From: an uncultured Porphyromonadaceae bacterium
GTDB lineage: Bacteria; Bacteroidota; Bacteroidia; Bacteroidales; Muribaculaceae
NCBI GenBank assembly: GCA_947176615.1
Contig: CAMWRO010000178.1
Coordinates: forward strand, 1-6,219
Direction: 5' to 3'
Length of the DNA: 6,219 nt
Position 1 is the first letter of the stretch. Each line of letters begins with the position of its first letter. The notes under the pieces are model-generated. The model did not search any database. It was not told the DNA's origin and saw only the letters and a program-made list of their open reading frames with translations. A program made the translations under genes and the position numbers. Positions 1 through 6,183 of the stretch are shown piece by piece.

Positions 1-36
1 GTTCAAGGCGGGGGAGAGGCGAGGAAGATAAATTGG

Positions 37-84
37 ACAGCGTCGCGCCTGAGGCCGATTGCTCGCGCTGCGGCGCGACGCTGT
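37..84 (-). terminator. Hairpin after the DUF3868 gene, possible terminator
   Basis: Perfect 13-bp inverted repeat: arm 37-49 (acagcgtcgcgcc) pairs with 72-84, enclosing a 22-base loop (50-71). It lies 6 bases past the stop codon of the minus-strand gene ending at 91, where a transcription terminator is expected. On the minus strand the stem is followed by a modestly T-rich stretch (ccaatttatcttcc) rather than a clean T-run, so termination may be weak. It could instead be an mRNA 3'-end stabiliser or an intergenic repeat. The loop length equals that of the hairpins at 2312-2357 and 6122-6183. Bases 1-36 show nothing recognisable. Confidence 0.5.
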
Positions 85-90
85 GGTTAG

Positions 91-1542
91 TTAATTGTTT
101 TCAGCTTCTTCAAAGAGTTTCAAGGTCTCAAGAGCCGCAGCGGCGTTAGGCTCGCCCATATTCTGAGCTTTTTCGAGCAGGGTGCGTGCGGTCTTGAAGT
201 CGCGCTGCTTTGCGGCAAGGACACCGCGGGTGTAGACAGCCTCGCGGGAATCGCCTGCTTTCTTGAGGAAAGTTTCGGCAGCTTTGAGGTCGCCGCGAGA
301 GAGAGATGCGCTTGCCGCGTTGAGGTTGGCGGCATTGTCGGCGGGGAACATGCGCACGGCGGTCTCGAATATCTCACAGAAGTCGTCACTTCCGGGCTCC
401 AGTCCCTGAGCGGCGAGATAGAACTCGTTGAGCGACAGTTTCTGAGGCGCGGTCTTCACGAGATTGCGGATTTCGTTGACATCGGTAAACTCGCGGATGG
501 TGAAGTTGATGGTGTAGTCCGAGTGACGGAGGGCGGGGTAGACCTCGCGGAGAAGATAGGCATAGTCGCCGGGGAAATTCTTCTTGATGCGGGCGTCCTT
601 GACATCGGGATCGAGGTTGGAGTCGATGATTTCGAGGATGCCGGCCTTGCCGGGGAGCGCCGATGTCACGACATATTCCCGGAGTCCGCCCCAATCTTCG
701 GGGTCATAGGAAGTGCGTATAAACCCTGTGCCGAAGTGATAGAGGCTTTCGACATAGTCTTTAAGCGCCTCGGTACGGCCTTTGGCGAGTCGCTCGTTGT
801 TGGCATAGGAGCCTTCGGGCGAAGCGAAGCCTTTGATTGACAGTGATGTGATGGTTATATCCTTGTCGTTGCGCACGCTGTCGATGTTGTTGCGGATTTT
901 GGCAAGCTCGACAACGTTTCCGCGATATTCGGGATAGATGACAATCTTGTTGACGGGGAAGTCGATATAGGCGCGGTTGTCCACGCTGCGGGTTTTGGTT
1001 TCCTCGGCAGCGGGGGTTATGAAAGCGAAAGCGGCCTCGAAAACCTCGGGGGCGATGCGGGGCGACTTGAACGGTCCGAAAACGGCCATCTCGTCACAAC
1101 CGAGCAGAAGGTTGCAGCATCCGTAGTTGCAGTCGCGGAACACGAGTTTCGCGCCTTCCATCCACGGCTCGTAGGCCACATTTATATTATAGTCGACCGA
1201 TGAGGGGGCCTCCTTGGAGCGGTAGGCCATTTCGCGGTCGCCCGAAATCATTCCTTTACCGGCGCGGATGTAGTGGTAGTATCGGTTGCGGCCGTAGATT
1301 CCGATAGCGGGGAGTTCAAGCTCGTTGGCGCCATTGACGATGACGGGTGTGAGGATGAGGGCTTGGTTTCGGTCGACCTTGATGTCAGAGAGGACCACGT
1401 CCATGTCGACAGTTACCAGCTCGCCGTTGCGCACCATGCGCTGGTTCTGGATGAATGGTTGTCCGGTGGTTTCGGCCACAGAGGCTAAAGATGTAGCGAT
1501 TAAAGCGGCCGACAACAGTATAGAGCGTTTCATATCAGTCAT
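91..1542 (-). CDS. Secreted DUF3868 / OmpA-like / TPR protein
   Basis: The 483-aa product begins with a Sec signal peptide (KRSILLSAALIATSLASVA, residues 5-23). Residues about 30-155 match my recollection of DUF3868, a beta-rich domain found beside Bacteroidales fimbrial genes; it holds the motif AYEPWM (123-128) and a Cys cluster (138, 142, 143, 149). Residues about 195-265 form an OmpA-like module with GFASPEGS (238-245) and retained Arg256, but Ser replaces the peptidoglycan-binding Asp. PEDW follows at 281-284, LRHS at 338-341, and TPR-like helices from about 388 to 475. There is no lipobox, so it is probably periplasmic or outer-membrane associated. Two starts are possible: ATG at 1542, or ATG at 1533 (MKRSILL, 480 aa), which gives a more typical signal peptide; neither has a Shine-Dalgarno. 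It follows the DUF3575 gene by 9 bases and should be co-transcribed with it. Its molecular role is unknown; a link to fimbriae or envelope assembly is inferred from family context only. Confidence 0.85.
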   Translation of the reverse strand: MTDMKRSILLSAALIATSLASVAETTGQPFIQNQRMVRNGELVTVDMDVVLSDIKVDRNQALILTPVIVNGANELELPAIGIYGRNRYYHYIRAGKGMISGDREMAYRSKEAPSSVDYNINVAYEPWMEGAKLVFRDCNYGCCNLLLGCDEMAVFGPFKSPRIAPEVFEAAFAFITPAAEETKTRSVDNRAYIDFPVNKIVIYPEYRGNVVELAKIRNNIDSVRNDKDITITSLSIKGFASPEGSYANNERLAKGRTEALKDYVESLYHFGTGFIRTSYDPEDWGGLREYVVTSALPGKAGILEIIDSNLDPDVKDARIKKNFPGDYAYLLREVYPALRHSDYTINFTIREFTDVNEIRNLVKTAPQKLSLNEFYLAAQGLEPGSDDFCEIFETAVRMFPADNAANLNAASASLSRGDLKAAETFLKKAGDSREAVYTRGVLAAKQRDFKTARTLLEKAQNMGEPNAAAALETLKLFEEAENN

Positions 1543-1551
1543 GTTAAACGG

Positions 1552-2118
1552 TTAAAAAAGATATACTATGTTTATAGCCGCTTTAGTGGGCCCGAAATAA
1601 TTGTGGGTGCGGTCCGACGCGGTTTTTTGCCCGCAACCGGCACATTTGTATGTGTCAAACTTGGTGTAGGCATACCCGACTCCGATTTCGGCTTCGAGGT
1701 TCCAGTGCTTTCCAAGAATCCAAGTATAACCGTAGGCGATACCTGCACCGGCGGCCCATCCTTGGTAGCGGTGGCCTTCAAGGCCGTCAAAGACGGGGTT
1801 CTTGATGCCGCCGACGTTGTACTGGCCGCCTATGGCATGGAGGCCGAAAAAGTGCCCGGCCCAGCGGTCGCAGAGCCAATAGCGAACTTCGGGCTGGACA
1901 AACCAGTGTTTCCAACGCTTGCCCTCGGAAAATTTCCAAGCATTGAAGTCGCCAGAAACGTCAAGGGTCCATTTCGGGGCGAGCCCGAATTCGATACCGG
2001 CGTTCACGTTGAGTAACGCGTCATAAAGCACGTTGCTCTTTAGCGCTACTGTCTGGCTTTTGATGCCCTGACAGCAGAACAGCGCTAATAGCATGGCGGT
2101 GATGATTTTGATTTTCAT
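1552..2118 (-). CDS. DUF3575 outer-membrane beta-barrel protein
   Basis: This 188-aa protein has a signal peptide (MKIKIITAMLLALFCCQG, then probable cleavage near residue 22). The mature start, VALKSNVLYDALLNVNAGIE (24-43), followed by FGLAPKWTLDVSGDFNAW, is the hallmark of DUF3575 as I know the family. Alternating aromatic and hydrophobic strands, Gly-rich turns and a C-terminal strand ending in Phe (INIVYLF) suggest a small barrel of roughly eight strands assembled in the outer membrane. A late loop carries CAGC (159-162), which could form a disulphide or bind metal. It is the first gene of a two-gene minus-strand unit with the DUF3868 gene, downstream of a good Bacteroidetes promoter. DUF3575 and DUF3868 genes commonly accompany fimbrillin clusters in Bacteroidales, but the function of DUF3575 is not established and no fimbrillin gene is visible here. 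Confidence 0.87.
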   Translation of the reverse strand: MKIKIITAMLLALFCCQGIKSQTVALKSNVLYDALLNVNAGIEFGLAPKWTLDVSGDFNAWKFSEGKRWKHWFVQPEVRYWLCDRWAGHFFGLHAIGGQYNVGGIKNPVFDGLEGHRYQGWAAGAGIAYGYTWILGKHWNLEAEIGVGYAYTKFDTYKCAGCGQKTASDRTHNYFGPTKAAINIVYLF

Positions 2119-2185
2119 AGGATTAACTATATTTTGTCAATTATTAGGCATTAGTTTTGTTAGTTACTGTGATTTGCCAGCGCGA

Positions 2186-2217
2186 CAAAGTTAAGGATTT
2201 TTTAACTTATATGCAAG
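2186..2217 (-). promoter_or_regulatory. Bacteroidetes-type promoter of the DUF3575-DUF3868 unit
   Basis: On the minus strand, TAACTTTG (2193-2186) matches the Bacteroidetes -7 consensus TAnnTTTG exactly. CTTG (2217-2214) lies 20 bases upstream and matches the TTTG -33 element at 3 of 4 positions. The -7 box ends 67 bases before the ATG at 2118, giving an AT-rich leader with no Shine-Dalgarno, which is normal for this phylum. The rest of the 2119-2371 gap holds the fumarase terminator and nothing else that I recognise. Confidence 0.65.
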
Positions 2218-2300
2218 TAAATAAATTGCCAAAATGGGTATTTGTGTTTATTTTATGAGATTGTACAAATATTTGGATATATAAGGTCAAATTTCGTTGT

Positions 2301-2357
2301 AAAATAAAAAGCGCACGAATGTCGGAAATCAGGAATTTGATGTCAGACATTCGTGCG
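2301..2357 (-). terminator. Intrinsic terminator of the fumarase gene
   Basis: Arms 2312-2323 (cgcacgaatgtc) and 2346-2357 are perfectly complementary over 12 bp, with a possible extra G-U pair at the base. On the minus strand the stem is followed by GC and then TTTTTATTTT (2310-2301), a good U-tract. It starts 14 bases after the fumarase stop codon. The 22-base loop is unusually long for an intrinsic terminator and equals the loops of the inverted repeats at 37-84 and 6122-6183. Confidence 0.75.
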
Positions 2358-2371
2358 TCGTTGTAGCTCTG

Positions 2372-4021
2372 TTACTTAGCGATGGGGCATCCCGAGCATT
2401 TCTCGGAAATCATTGTGAAGAAGTCGTTGCCTTTGTCGTCGACGAGGATGAAGGCGGGGAAGTCTTCGACTTCGATTTTCCAGATTGCCTCCATGCCGAG
2501 TTCGGGGTATTCAAGCAGTTCGACTTTCTTGATGCTGTTCTGGGCAAGGATAGCGGCGGGTCCGCCGATCGAGCCGAGATAGAAGCCGCCGTGCTTGTGG
2601 CATGCGTCGGTCACCTGCTTGCTGCGGTTGCCCTTGGCGATCATGACCATCGAGCCGCCTGCGCTCTGGAACTGGTCGACATAGGAGTCCATGCGGCCTG
2701 CGGTCGTGGGGCCGAATGAGCCTGAGGGCATCCCTTCGGGGGTCTTGGCGGGGCCGGCATAGTAGATGGGGTGGTCTTTGAGATACTGGGGCATCGGCTC
2801 GCCTCGGTCAAGACGCTCCTTGATTTTGGCATGGGCGATGTCGCGGCCCACGATGATGGTGCCGTTGAGCGACAGGCGGGTCGAGACGGGGTATTTGGTC
2901 AGCTCGGCGAGGATTTCGCTCATGGGGCGGTTGAGGTCGATTTTCACGACTTCGCCCTCGCCCTGCTTGCGGTATTCCTCGGGGATGAGTTGGCCGGGGT
3001 TGGTGTCGAGTTTCTCGATCCAGATACCGTCGCGGTTGATTTTGGCCTTGATGTTGCGGTCGGCCGAGCATGACACGCCGAGACCTACGGGGCATGACGC
3101 GCCGTGGCGGGGGAGGCGGATGACGCGGATGTCATGGGCGAAATATTTTCCGCCAAACTGTGCGCCGAGTCCGATTTTGTGGGCTTCTTCAATCAGCTGA
3201 GCCTCCAGCTCGCGGTCGCGGAAAGCGTGGCCGAGCTCGTTGCCGTGGTCGGGGAGCTCGTCATAGTATTTTACCGACGCCTTCTTGACGGTGGCGAGGT
3301 TCATTTCGGCCGAAGTTCCGCCGATTACGAATGCGATGTGGTAGGGGGGGCATGCTGCTGTGCCGAGCGATTTCATCTTTTCGACCAAGAAGGGGATGAG
3401 AGTCTTGGGGTTGATGAGAGCCTTGGTCTCCTGATAGAGGTAGGTCTTGTTGGCCGAGCCGCCGCCCTTGGCGACAAACAGGAACTTGTACTCGTCGCCC
3501 TCGGTGGCATGGATGTCGATCTGTGCGGGGAGGTTGCATCCGGTGTTGACTTCGTCATACATGTTCAGGGGAGCGTTCTGCGAGTAGCGGAGATTGTCGG
3601 TTGTGTAGGTGAGATACACGCCGTGGCTGAGCTTTTCCTCATCGTCACAGCCGGTGTATACGTTCTGTCCCTTTTCGCCGTGGATGATGGCCGTGCCGGT
3701 GTCCTGACAGAAGGGGAGCTGTCCCTTGGCGGCAACCTCGGCGTTGCGGAGCATCGTGAGGGCCACGAATTTGTCGTTTTCGCTTGCCTCGGGGTCATTG
3801 AGGATTTTGGCAACCATTTCATTGTGCTCGCGGCGCAGCATGAACGCGTTGTCGTGGGTGCACTGTCGGGCGATAACGGTCAGAGCCTCCGGGTCGATGA
3901 CGAGGAATTCGTGTCCTCCCCAGTTCTCGACTTTCACATAGTCGGACGTGAGGTGGTAATACTCGGTCGTGTCAGGTCCGAGCGGGAACATTTCCTGATA
4001 TTTAAACGGTTTTGTCGCCAT
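2372..4021 (-). CDS. fumA: Class I [4Fe-4S] fumarate hydratase
   Basis: Catalyses reversible hydration of fumarate to malate in the cytoplasm. In anaerobic Bacteroidales it typically feeds the malate-fumarate-succinate branch ending in fumarate reductase. At 549 aa it matches the roughly 548 aa of E. coli FumA/FumB, the single-chain type with fused alpha and beta parts. Three cluster-ligand cysteines are in place: Cys105 (LPFCQDTGT), Cys224 (AACPPYH) and Cys310 (ASCPVG). Other family motifs are KGGGSANK (185-192), IGGTSAEMNLA (233-243), GVSCSADRN (315-323), GPTTAGRMDSYVD (437-449) and GSIGGPAA (483-490). The start MATKPFKYQEMF at 4021 was chosen over the in-frame ATG at 4189, because the extra 56 codons would cross the promoter and a hairpin and resemble no fumarase. 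It is monocistronic, with its own promoter and terminator. The C-terminus adds a CSGC motif (542-545) whose role I do not know. Such enzymes are oxygen-sensitive. The symbol is by class; fumB would fit equally well. Confidence 0.96.
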   Translation of the reverse strand: MATKPFKYQEMFPLGPDTTEYYHLTSDYVKVENWGGHEFLVIDPEALTVIARQCTHDNAFMLRREHNEMVAKILNDPEASENDKFVALTMLRNAEVAAKGQLPFCQDTGTAIIHGEKGQNVYTGCDDEEKLSHGVYLTYTTDNLRYSQNAPLNMYDEVNTGCNLPAQIDIHATEGDEYKFLFVAKGGGSANKTYLYQETKALINPKTLIPFLVEKMKSLGTAACPPYHIAFVIGGTSAEMNLATVKKASVKYYDELPDHGNELGHAFRDRELEAQLIEEAHKIGLGAQFGGKYFAHDIRVIRLPRHGASCPVGLGVSCSADRNIKAKINRDGIWIEKLDTNPGQLIPEEYRKQGEGEVVKIDLNRPMSEILAELTKYPVSTRLSLNGTIIVGRDIAHAKIKERLDRGEPMPQYLKDHPIYYAGPAKTPEGMPSGSFGPTTAGRMDSYVDQFQSAGGSMVMIAKGNRSKQVTDACHKHGGFYLGSIGGPAAILAQNSIKKVELLEYPELGMEAIWKIEVEDFPAFILVDDKGNDFFTMISEKCSGCPIAK

Positions 4022-4071
4022 TGTTTTGAATATTAAATTAGGGGTTGAAAAATTTGATTTACATATAGGTG

Positions 4072-4102
4072 CAAAGGTAATGAAAAAACTGAAAACGGCG
4101 AA
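4072..4102 (-). promoter_or_regulatory. Bacteroidetes-type promoter of fumarase
   Basis: The minus strand carries TACCTTTG (4079-4072), an exact match to TAnnTTTG. A weaker -33 candidate, TTCG (4102-4099), lies 19 bases upstream in a T-rich stretch. The -7 box ends 50 bases before the fumarase ATG at 4021. This supports the start at 4021 over the one at 4189, which would lie upstream of the promoter. The leader is AT-rich and lacks a Shine-Dalgarno. Confidence 0.6.
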
Positions 4103-4127
4103 AAAATTTTGATGCGTGAAGATTCGG

Positions 4128-4155
4128 CGCGCCCCTCCGGGGCAGGAGAGGCGCG
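4128..4155. repeat. GC-rich imperfect hairpin between divergent promoters
   Basis: Arm 4128-4138 (cgcgcccctcc) pairs with 4145-4155 at 10 of 11 positions around a 6-base loop. An alternative short hairpin, gcccc-tcc-ggggc, lies at 4131-4143. It sits in a short GC-rich block flanked by AT-rich DNA, between the fumarase promoter and the lipoprotein promoter, and has no T-run in either direction. Since it is outside both predicted transcripts, a DNA-level role (protein site, repeat remnant) is more likely than a terminator. The rest of 4022-4317 contains only promoters and leaders. Confidence 0.4.
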
Positions 4156-4202
4156 GTGTTGTTTCGGGGGTGTGGAAATATTTCAACAAAAGATGTTAAA
4201 TA

Positions 4203-4236
4203 GTTGTGGGATTATGTGTAATTCTTATTAACTTTG
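4203..4236 (+). promoter_or_regulatory. Bacteroidetes-type promoter of the TPR lipoprotein gene
   Basis: TAACTTTG (4229-4236) matches TAnnTTTG exactly and is identical to the -7 box of the DUF3575 unit. GTTG (4203-4206) is a -33 candidate, matching 3 of 4 positions with 22-base spacing, slightly longer than usual. The box ends 81 bases before the ATG at 4318. The leader just before the start (aaaacataacatttgcttt) has no Shine-Dalgarno. Confidence 0.6.
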
Positions 4237-4317
4237 CAATACATATATTATGACCCGTGGCGCAGTGTGCTCTCGGATAACGGAAAATAAACATTCTTAA
4301 AACATAACATTTGCTTT

Positions 4318-6006
4318 ATGGACAAAAAATTGAGCTATTCGCTCCTGATGGCCTCGGCTTTGGTGCTGACCGGCTGCGGTAAAAAAATGAACCCTTTTGC
4401 AGCCGACTACTTTACGGTTAATCCCAATCCGCTTGAAGTTGTAGGCTCAAATGTTCCGGCAACAGTTTCGGCCAATATTCCGGCCAAGTTCTTTGTGAAG
4501 AACGCGTCGGTCACCGTCACGCCCTATCTCGTGTTTGACGGCACCGAGGAAATGTCTTCTCCCATGACATTTCAGGGAGAGAAGGTGAGAGGCAACAATC
4601 AGGTTGTATCTTACGAGCGCGGCGGGATGGTCACAATCCCCGTCAACTATGTCTACCGACCCGAGATGATGAAGTCAGAGCTGTTCCTTGACTTCTCGGT
4701 TGACCAAGGAGGAAAGAAATATGTTCTGCCCCGCGTGAAAGTGGCCAACGGAGTCGTAGCCACCTCGGCCCTCGCCGATGCCGGCACCATCGCTCCGGCA
4801 GTGGCAAGTGACAAGTTCCAGCGCATCATCAACGAAAAATATCAGGCCGACATCCACTTCCTCATCAATCAGGCCAACCTGCGCGAGAGCGAGCTGAAAA
4901 GCGACGAGGTCCTCCGTCTGAACCGCGACCTCGTGCTTGCATCCAAAGATACTGCCCGCGTGATTGAGGAAATCAACATCCAGTCCTATGCGTCGCCCGA
5001 AGGCTCCCTTGATTTCAACACCAAGCTCGCCCAGAACCGCGAAAGCAATACTCAGAACTATCTTCAGAACCAGTTGAAGAAAGACAAGGTTACCGAATTC
5101 GGCGAGCTGACCGCCCAGTTCACCCCCGAAGACTGGGAAGGATTCCAGCGTCTTGTCGCCGCCAGCAACATTCAGGACAAGGACCTTATCCTCAGCGTCC
5201 TCTCGATGTACAAGGACCCCGAGGAACGTGAACGCGAAATCCGCAACCTCTCCAGCGTCTTTGACCAGCTTGCCGACGAGATTCTGCCCCAGCTCCGCTA
5301 TTCGCGCATCACTGCGAGCGTTAACGTGATCGGCAAGAGCGACGCCGAAATCAACAGCCTTGTCGACAACGACCCTGCCGCCCTCAGCGTTGACGAGCTT
5401 CTCTATGCCGCCACACTGACCGACGACCTCAACCGCAAGAAGGCCATCTATACCGCCGCCACCCGTCTGCACCCCAATGACTACCGCGGTTTCAACAACC
5501 TCGGCGAAGTCCAGTATCGCCTGAAGGACTTTGATGCAGCGATGGCAAGTTTCAAGAAGGCATCGCGCCTTGACCCCTCGGCTCCCGAGGCTCAGATGAA
5601 CCAAGGTCTTATCTCGCTGCTCAACGACGATTACCGTGCCGCCAACACGGCATTCGGCAAGGCTGCCGGTCTTGACGAGCTCGGCGAGGCGCTCGGAGTA
5701 TTCTATCTGCGTCAGGGCGACCTCAGCGCCGCTGTCAAGTCGTTTGGCGCGTCCAAGAGCAACAATGCCGCGCTTGCCCAGATTCTTAACAAGGATTACA
5801 GCAAGGCCAAGTCGACACTCGCCGCCATCAACACCCCCGATGCCACTACCTATTATCTGATGGCTATCCTCGGTGCCCGCACCGGCAACGAGCAGATGCT
5901 CACCTCTAACCTCCGTCAGTCAATCAAGCTCGACAAGTCGATGGCCAAGAAAGCCGCCAATGACATCGAGTTCAACCGATTCAATATCTCGTCGGTTCTG
6001 AACTGA
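4318..6006 (+). CDS. Lipoprotein with beta-rich N-domain, OmpA-like module and TPRs
   Basis: The 562-aa product has a type II signal peptide with lipobox LTGC (17-20), so Cys20 should be lipidated. The residues after it (GKKMN) are basic rather than the acidic Bacteroidetes surface-export signal, so the protein probably stays on the periplasmic side. Residues about 30-145 form a beta-rich region with VTPYLVFDG (67-75) and YRPEM (113-117). Residues about 178-255 are OmpA-like, with SYASPEGS (223-230) and Arg241 conserved but Ser in place of the peptidoglycan-binding Asp. PEDW (270-273) and LRYS (326-329) follow. Residues about 370-540 are TPR-like, clearest at 375-455 (NDYRGFNNLGEVQYRLKDF, 387-405). 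The architecture parallels the DUF3868 protein at 91-1542. It is a single-gene unit with its own promoter and a strong terminator, divergent from fumarase. I recall similar TPR lipoproteins across Bacteroidales but know no assigned function; an envelope scaffolding role is inference. Confidence 0.88.
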   Translation: MDKKLSYSLLMASALVLTGCGKKMNPFAADYFTVNPNPLEVVGSNVPATVSANIPAKFFVKNASVTVTPYLVFDGTEEMSSPMTFQGEKVRGNNQVVSYERGGMVTIPVNYVYRPEMMKSELFLDFSVDQGGKKYVLPRVKVANGVVATSALADAGTIAPAVASDKFQRIINEKYQADIHFLINQANLRESELKSDEVLRLNRDLVLASKDTARVIEEINIQSYASPEGSLDFNTKLAQNRESNTQNYLQNQLKKDKVTEFGELTAQFTPEDWEGFQRLVAASNIQDKDLILSVLSMYKDPEEREREIRNLSSVFDQLADEILPQLRYSRITASVNVIGKSDAEINSLVDNDPAALSVDELLYAATLTDDLNRKKAIYTAATRLHPNDYRGFNNLGEVQYRLKDFDAAMASFKKASRLDPSAPEAQMNQGLISLLNDDYRAANTAFGKAAGLDELGEALGVFYLRQGDLSAAVKSFGASKSNNAALAQILNKDYSKAKSTLAAINTPDATTYYLMAILGARTGNEQMLTSNLRQSIKLDKSMAKKAANDIEFNRFNISSVLN

Positions 6007-6030
6007 TAAACGTAGTTTAACTGATATAAT

Positions 6031-6078
6031 GCAAAACAGCCGGTCGCCCCGCGGTGGGGCAACCGGCTGTTTTTGCAT
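6031..6078 (+). terminator. Strong intrinsic terminator of the lipoprotein gene
   Basis: It begins 24 bases after the stop codon. Inner stem gcccc (6046-6050) with ggggc (6056-6060) closes a 5-base loop. After one C/A mismatch the stem continues as aaaacagccggt (6033-6044) with 6062-6073, giving 17 paired positions that end in a run of five T (6070-6074). The A-run on the left arm could let it also act for transcripts arriving on the minus strand. Confidence 0.85.
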
Positions 6079-6121
6079 CACACCGCGTGTAAGACCATAG
6101 CGGTTTTACTTAACGACAAAC

Positions 6122-6183
6122 TGAGCCCGCAGGGCGATGTGCCGGAAATGAGGCTGTTACCATCACATCGCCCTGCGGGCTCA
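6122..6183. repeat. Perfect 20-bp inverted repeat with 22-base loop
   Basis: Arm 6122-6141 (tgagcccgcagggcgatgtg) is the exact reverse complement of 6164-6183, around a 22-base spacer (6142-6163). Neither side has a convincing T-run; the minus-strand side reads gtttgtcgttaag. It lies 44 bases past the terminator at 6031-6078, so it is not needed for the lipoprotein gene. It may end a minus-strand gene starting beyond the right edge, or be a dispersed palindromic repeat. Bases 6184-6219 show no gene I can support. Confidence 0.6.

Noticed and set aside
2188..2208. 7-bp inverted repeat (aagttaa / ttaactt) overlapping the -7 box of the DUF3575 promoter, as an operator
   Set aside because: It is short and AT-rich, and half of it is the promoter consensus itself, so chance is enough to explain it.
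2119..2310. Invertible promoter (phase-variable switch) ahead of the DUF3575 gene
   Set aside because: No matching inverted repeats flank the promoter; the only long repeat nearby is the local fumarase terminator hairpin, and no recombinase gene is present.
3104..4036. 310-aa plus-strand open frame opposite fumarase
   Set aside because: It is the antisense shadow of a well-supported gene; its Val/Gly-rich product resembles no family and shows no start context.
4022..4189. 56-codon N-terminal extension of fumarase starting at ATG 4189
   Set aside because: It spans the TACCTTTG promoter box and the GC-rich hairpin, is unlike any fumarase N-terminus, and the start at 4021 gives the normal family length.
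4250..4300. 16-codon leader ORF (MTRGAVCSRITENKHS) before the lipoprotein gene
   Set aside because: It has no ribosome-site evidence, no run of regulatory codons and no attenuator hairpin; a frame this short is expected by chance.
4675..5604. 309-aa minus-strand open frame opposite the lipoprotein gene
   Set aside because: It is an antisense shadow in GC-rich coding DNA, with no recognisable domain and no promoter.
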